A stretch of 64,000 bases of DNA, taken from NCBI RefSeq assembly GCF_947496485.1, contig NZ_CANMCZ010000003.1:434001-498000 (forward strand), read 5' to 3'. The stretch comes from an uncultured Winogradskyella sp. GTDB lineage: Bacteria; Bacteroidota; Bacteroidia; Flavobacteriales; Flavobacteriaceae. The notes beneath the pieces are model-generated. The model was not told the origin of the DNA. It saw nothing but the letters and a program-made list of their open reading frames with translations, and searched no databases. Shown piece after piece: positions 60,234 through 64,000 of this stretch (position 1 is its first letter; each line of letters starts with the position of its first letter). Both the position numbers and the translations under genes were made by a program.

Positions 60234-62672
60234 TTATCTTTTTAACGTAAAATGACCTGTAAAGGTTCTACCATCCAAAAGATGAGCTACAAACCAGTAA
60301 TCATCCGTTGGTAATAATTTACCACTGTAGTGTCCATCCCAACTGGGATTATTTTCATTAAGGACAATGATTAACTTACCATAACGATCAAAAACAGTTA
60401 TGGAGGCAGTTAAAGGAAATTCAGGATAAAAACCTGAAATTTGCCATGTATCATTTTCTCCATCTCCATTTGGTGTAAAAAAATTAGGAAAGCCTAAAAC
60501 AGAAATGACTTCTGAGACTATACCACAATCATTTTTAATATCCTTTACAAAAATCGTATGGACACCAGCAATAACACTGGTAAATATGTTTGACTCTTGA
60601 TAAAGTCCATTTTCATCATCTAAAGCAAAAACATAATCACCTTCACCAGAAACCAAAACTGCAACAGTGTTGCTTTCTGATACATCTGTTACTTGTATTG
60701 TTTCAAAAATCGCAGTACTAGAAGGTAAAACTGTAATTGTCCGTTCATTAGAGCATCCATAAGGTTTTGTAACACTTACAGAATATGTACCTGGCTCATT
60801 GACTTCAATCTCCATTGTAGTTTCTCCTGTTGACCAATTGTAATAATAGTTATTTGGTGTATCATCAACTATGCCACCAGACAATGTAATTCTTTCAGGG
60901 AATGAGTTTAGACAATAATATACTGTTTCATCATCAAGAAGATTAGGAAGCAACTCTACAATTAAGTCAATTTCTGCAATACTATAACAGTTTCCGTTCT
61001 TTTCTAACCTAGCAAATATTGTTTGACTATATGGCTCTACATTTGTATATGTATTACCTAATTGGTCTTCTTGAAGCAGTGCTTTGTTATAGGTTTCATA
61101 AAAGCCGAGTATAGAAATATCTGCTGACTCACCATTGAGAATTTGTGCAGTAGCAGATGCTAAGTCAAAATTAACAAGGCCTGTTTCTTCTAAATTATCA
61201 CATACTGTTAAACTTGCGCTATTGGTGGTATTTATATTTACAGATAACAAAACTTCAGCAGTAATATTGCAGTTAGTCAATATATTTGTTACCAATGCAA
61301 AAATAGTTTGATTATTATATTGATTAGAATAGTTTTCTTCATTTAATGGAATAATTGAATCTGATGTCTCAAAAAACTGGACGCTTATATTTTCTAAATC
61401 GTCCACAACAATTACATCACTATATTCACTTAAGTTAAAATTAGAAATACCATCCATTACCTCATCTTCGCATTGATTAATAACAATATTGATGACATTT
61501 GGAATTGGATTTACAGTTACTGTAAGTGGAGATTTGATAGTGCTATTAATGCAACCATTTACAACAGGTTGCAACCAATATGTCGTTGTCTCATTAATGT
61601 TAATATTGTAAGTTAAACCTGAATGTATAGGTGCTAATGAAGCTGAAGATTCGTACCACAGCACATCATTAGTTGTTGCTTCTATAATAAGAGTTGTTTC
61701 TCCAGGTCCACAAAGTGCTATATTGTTACTTAAGAGTCTAGGCATCATAATTGTACTACTTGCAGACAAATTAATTTCTGGTTCATTTGGCATTCCGCCA
61801 AATTCTACGATATAACCTTGAGGATGGTAATCGCTATTTGGATTAGTACTTCCAGAATTTGATAAATCGTTCCAAGACCCTAAAATACCTACATTTGGTG
61901 CTGTAATATGCGCATAGTCTTCGTCTCCTAAATTATTAGGCTCATTAGTATTCCAAAATGAATATGTACCGTTTGGGGCATTTCCATTGACTGCACCTTG
62001 CCAAAAAACCTGTCCTGCCTCAGGTCCAGTAACCCATTTCCAAGTCCCTTCTGTTTCTGAATCAGAACCACCAATCCAGCCTGTACCAGCACTTTGTTCT
62101 CCCGCTAACTGAGATTCCTCTTCTGTAGTTATGGTTGCTAAATAACCTTGTAAGCCAAAATAAGTCTGTGAAGCAGCTAGATTTCTTGCTTCTGCCCAGG
62201 TAATTCCTGTGTTAGCTTCATAAATATAATAATGTCCTGTACTTGGTAAATAATTAGCATCACTCAAGTTGATAGCAAACTGCCTATCTTGGTTAAAAAC
62301 CAGTTGCGTTGTTTGAAAAAACACATTTTCAACAGCATATTCAAACTCTGAAAATGTTGCTGGTCCTGTAAGTGTTAAAAGTGCTTCAGAAGCGTTCCAA
62401 CTAGAAGTTATATTAGGATTAACACCTCCTAAGGTTAGCATATCCTGCCCAAATTCATAACCTTCAGCAATTTGAACGAAAATTTCAGATAATAAAACAT
62501 CTTCAGGATTTGGATCTGAGATGCTAACAGATGTAACGATTGGCATTGGAACATCTGAACAATACGTTTGTTGACCCTCAACACTTATTTGTGGTGGTTG
62601 ATTTTGTGAAAACGTTTCAAAATGACTCACCAATAAGAATAGTGCAATCAAAGTGTACTTGTTTTTTTTCAT
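60234..62672 (-). CDS. C-type lectin-domain protein with T9SS type B signal
   Basis: An 812-residue protein with a signal peptide (FLLVSHFETFSQ). A C-type lectin-like domain occurs at about residues 145-290 (YYIYEANTGITWAEARNLA, GWIGGSDSETEGTWKWV, NTNEPNN, AHITAPNVG). Ig-like/PKD-type beta domains follow, and the end (from about 725, FFTPNGDGENDTWQISGF, then DRYGKLI) is the T9SS type B gliding-motility-associated C-terminal domain. It is therefore secreted across the outer membrane by the type IX machinery and attached to the surface, where it may bind sugars. It shares an orientation with der, 14 nt upstream. Confidence 0.9.
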   Translation of the reverse strand: MKKNKYTLIALFLLVSHFETFSQNQPPQISVEGQQTYCSDVPMPIVTSVSISDPNPEDVLLSEIFVQIAEGYEFGQDMLTLGGVNPNITSSWNASEALLTLTGPATFSEFEYAVENVFFQTTQLVFNQDRQFAINLSDANYLPSTGHYYIYEANTGITWAEARNLAASQTYFGLQGYLATITTEEESQLAGEQSAGTGWIGGSDSETEGTWKWVTGPEAGQVFWQGAVNGNAPNGTYSFWNTNEPNNLGDEDYAHITAPNVGILGSWNDLSNSGSTNPNSDYHPQGYIVEFGGMPNEPEINLSASSTIMMPRLLSNNIALCGPGETTLIIEATTNDVLWYESSASLAPIHSGLTYNININETTTYWLQPVVNGCINSTIKSPLTVTVNPIPNVINIVINQCEDEVMDGISNFNLSEYSDVIVVDDLENISVQFFETSDSIIPLNEENYSNQYNNQTIFALVTNILTNCNITAEVLLSVNINTTNSASLTVCDNLEETGLVNFDLASATAQILNGESADISILGFYETYNKALLQEDQLGNTYTNVEPYSQTIFARLEKNGNCYSIAEIDLIVELLPNLLDDETVYYCLNSFPERITLSGGIVDDTPNNYYYNWSTGETTMEIEVNEPGTYSVSVTKPYGCSNERTITVLPSSTAIFETIQVTDVSESNTVAVLVSGEGDYVFALDDENGLYQESNIFTSVIAGVHTIFVKDIKNDCGIVSEVISVLGFPNFFTPNGDGENDTWQISGFYPEFPLTASITVFDRYGKLIIVLNENNPSWDGHYSGKLLPTDDYWFVAHLLDGRTFTGHFTLKR

Positions 62673-62686
62673 AGCAGATAAAAATA

Positions 62687-63991
62687 CTATTTTTTCCGCA
62701 TATACACACTTACAGGCACACCTGTAAAATCGAAATGATCTCTAAGTTGATTTTCTAAAAAACGCTTATAAGGTTCTTTTACATATTGTGGTAAATTACA
62801 GAAAAACGCAAATTGTGGTTGTGGTGTTGGCAACTGCATAATGTACTTTATTTTCACAAATTTACCTTTGTAAGCTGGCGGTGGTTGATGCTCTATAATA
62901 GGTAACAAAGTATCATTAAGCACACTAGTTTTAATGCGCTTGGTCCTGTTCTTATATACCTCAACAGCCGTTTCAATCGCTTTAAAGATTCTTTGTTTAT
63001 TCAATACTGAAATAAATACTATGGGCACATCTGTGAACGGAGCGATTTGTTCTCTAATATGTTTTTCAAACGATTTTGCTGTTTTGGTATCTTTCTCAAC
63101 CAAATCCCACTTATTTACAAGAATTACAATTCCTTTTCTATTACGTTCTGCTAACCAAAAAATATTCTGAACCTGACCGTCGAAGCCACGAGTAGCATCT
63201 AAAACAAGCATACAAACATCGCTATGCTCAATCGCTCTTACGCTTCTCATTACAGAGTAAAATTCTAAATCTTCTTTTACTTTAGATTTACGACGAATCC
63301 CAGCTGTATCAACCAAATTAAATTCAAATCCAAAACGATTGTATTTTGTATCAATAGAATCTCTTGTGGTACCTGCAATATCTGTAACTATGTAACGCTC
63401 TTCACCTATTAATGCATTTATGAAAGATGATTTTCCAGCATTTGGTCTTCCAACTACAGCAAAACGTGGCAACTCTTCTTCCTCAACGTCCTCCTTTTCT
63501 GGTAAGGCTTCAACTACAGCATCTAAAAGATCACCTGTTCCACTTCCATTGATGCTGGCAATTGTATAATAATCGCCAAGTCCTAAAGAATAAAACTCCA
63601 CAGCATCTTCAGCTCGTTTATTGTTATCGACTTTGTTTACAACCAAAAAAACAGGCTTATCTACTTTTCTAAGCAATTTAGCTACATCTTCATCCATACC
63701 GGTAACTCCAGCCTCAACATCGACCATAAAAATAATAGCATCTGCCTCATCAATCGCAAGTTCTACTTGTTTATCAATTTCAGCTTCAAAAACATCATCA
63801 CTACCAACCACATAGCCGCCTGTATCTATCAAAGAAAACTCTTTACCGTTCCAGTCCGTTTTTCCATAGTGTCGATCTCTTGTAACACCACTAACAGCAT
63901 CAACAATTGCCTCTCGTCTTTTAATCAAACGGTTAAAAAACGTTGATTTTCCAACATTAGGTCGACCTACTACAGCTACTATACTACTCAT
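62687..63991 (-). CDS. der: Ribosome biogenesis GTPase Der
   Basis: A 434-residue protein with two GTPase domains in tandem. The first has GRPNVGKST (residues 8-16), DTGG and NKVD. The second has GRPNAGKSS (about 182), DTAG and NKWD. A KH-like domain (about 350-434) ends it. The length and order match Der (EngA), needed for 50S subunit assembly. The start (ATG at 63991) leaves 9 bases of the window upstream, so its promoter is not visible. Confidence 0.97.
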   Translation of the reverse strand: MSSIVAVVGRPNVGKSTFFNRLIKRREAIVDAVSGVTRDRHYGKTDWNGKEFSLIDTGGYVVGSDDVFEAEIDKQVELAIDEADAIIFMVDVEAGVTGMDEDVAKLLRKVDKPVFLVVNKVDNNKRAEDAVEFYSLGLGDYYTIASINGSGTGDLLDAVVEALPEKEDVEEEELPRFAVVGRPNAGKSSFINALIGEERYIVTDIAGTTRDSIDTKYNRFGFEFNLVDTAGIRRKSKVKEDLEFYSVMRSVRAIEHSDVCMLVLDATRGFDGQVQNIFWLAERNRKGIVILVNKWDLVEKDTKTAKSFEKHIREQIAPFTDVPIVFISVLNKQRIFKAIETAVEVYKNRTKRIKTSVLNDTLLPIIEHQPPPAYKGKFVKIKYIMQLPTPQPQFAFFCNLPQYVKEPYKRFLENQLRDHFDFTGVPVSVYMRKK

Positions 63992-64000
63992 TGTTTTTAT

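Noticed and set aside
1..64000. tRNA, rRNA or CRISPR genes
   Set aside because: No cloverleaf-like segments with CCA ends, no conserved rRNA stretches and no regularly spaced direct repeats were noticed; a tRNAscan run would settle the first.

Overview
The window is AT-rich chromosomal DNA from a member of the Bacteroidota, almost certainly a marine-type Flavobacteriaceae. Supporting signs are a type IX secretion (T9SS) type B C-terminal domain, a TonB-like outer-membrane barrel with a carboxypeptidase regulatory domain, families largely confined to this group (GSCFA, DUF4920, DUF6268, VF530), many SpII lipoproteins, and promoters of the Bacteroidota type (TAnnTTTG at -7). I saw no rRNA, tRNA or CRISPR. 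The genus cannot be named from the sequence alone.

Layout. 1-6.6 kb (+): the end of an acetamidase/formamidase, a Tricorn-type S41 protease, an S9 peptidase fused to an FGE/SUMF1-like domain, and an overlapping 38-codon membrane miniprotein. 6.6-17.9 kb (-): a VOC protein and a lone regulatory-domain protein, then a tightly packed block of ten genes (NatAB-like ABC exporter, MscS channel, DUF6268 barrel, sigma-54 activator-like response regulator, PPK2 kinase, M28 peptidase, GspG-like and DinB-like proteins). 18.2-20.7 kb: dnaJ and grpE with promoter and terminator, then a YceI lipoprotein.

21.0-30.1 kb (-) is the accessory part and the most interesting. It holds secreted proteins and lipoproteins (a CARDB-like protein, an Lgt paralogue, a pentapeptide-like lipoprotein, a papain-family lipoprotein, a tail-collar-domain protein, two unknown lipoproteins) and a TPR histidine kinase with a NarL/LuxR-type response regulator. 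Four promoters in it share a 16-bp dyad box, TACCnnTTATTGGGTA. Each box sits exactly 23 nt upstream of a recognisable -7 element, and all four point at genes of this cluster, including the operon encoding the two-component system. This looks like a self-contained, autoregulated envelope regulon.

30.1-41.9 kb is mostly housekeeping: MazG-like, ilvE, DUF4920 and heme-c lipoproteins, mnmD, trpBA, trmL, EF-hand, YitT, VF530, DEAD-box helicase and TspO-like genes. 42.0-44.3 kb is a single-gene cassette (YCF48/BNR-like secreted protein) bounded by two attC-like hairpins in integron topology. 44.3-57.3 kb carries a UDG-family protein with a REP-like element inserted in frame, yaaA, an RluD-type synthase with a PASTA protein, ddl, coaD, HEAT, GSCFA, alaS, and an M23-MerR-LemA-TPM-TPM operon. 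57.4-64 kb (-) carries a TonB-type barrel, a large C-type-lectin/T9SS protein and der. Three copies of a short palindromic repeat lie at 35.98, 44.49 and 51.34 kb.
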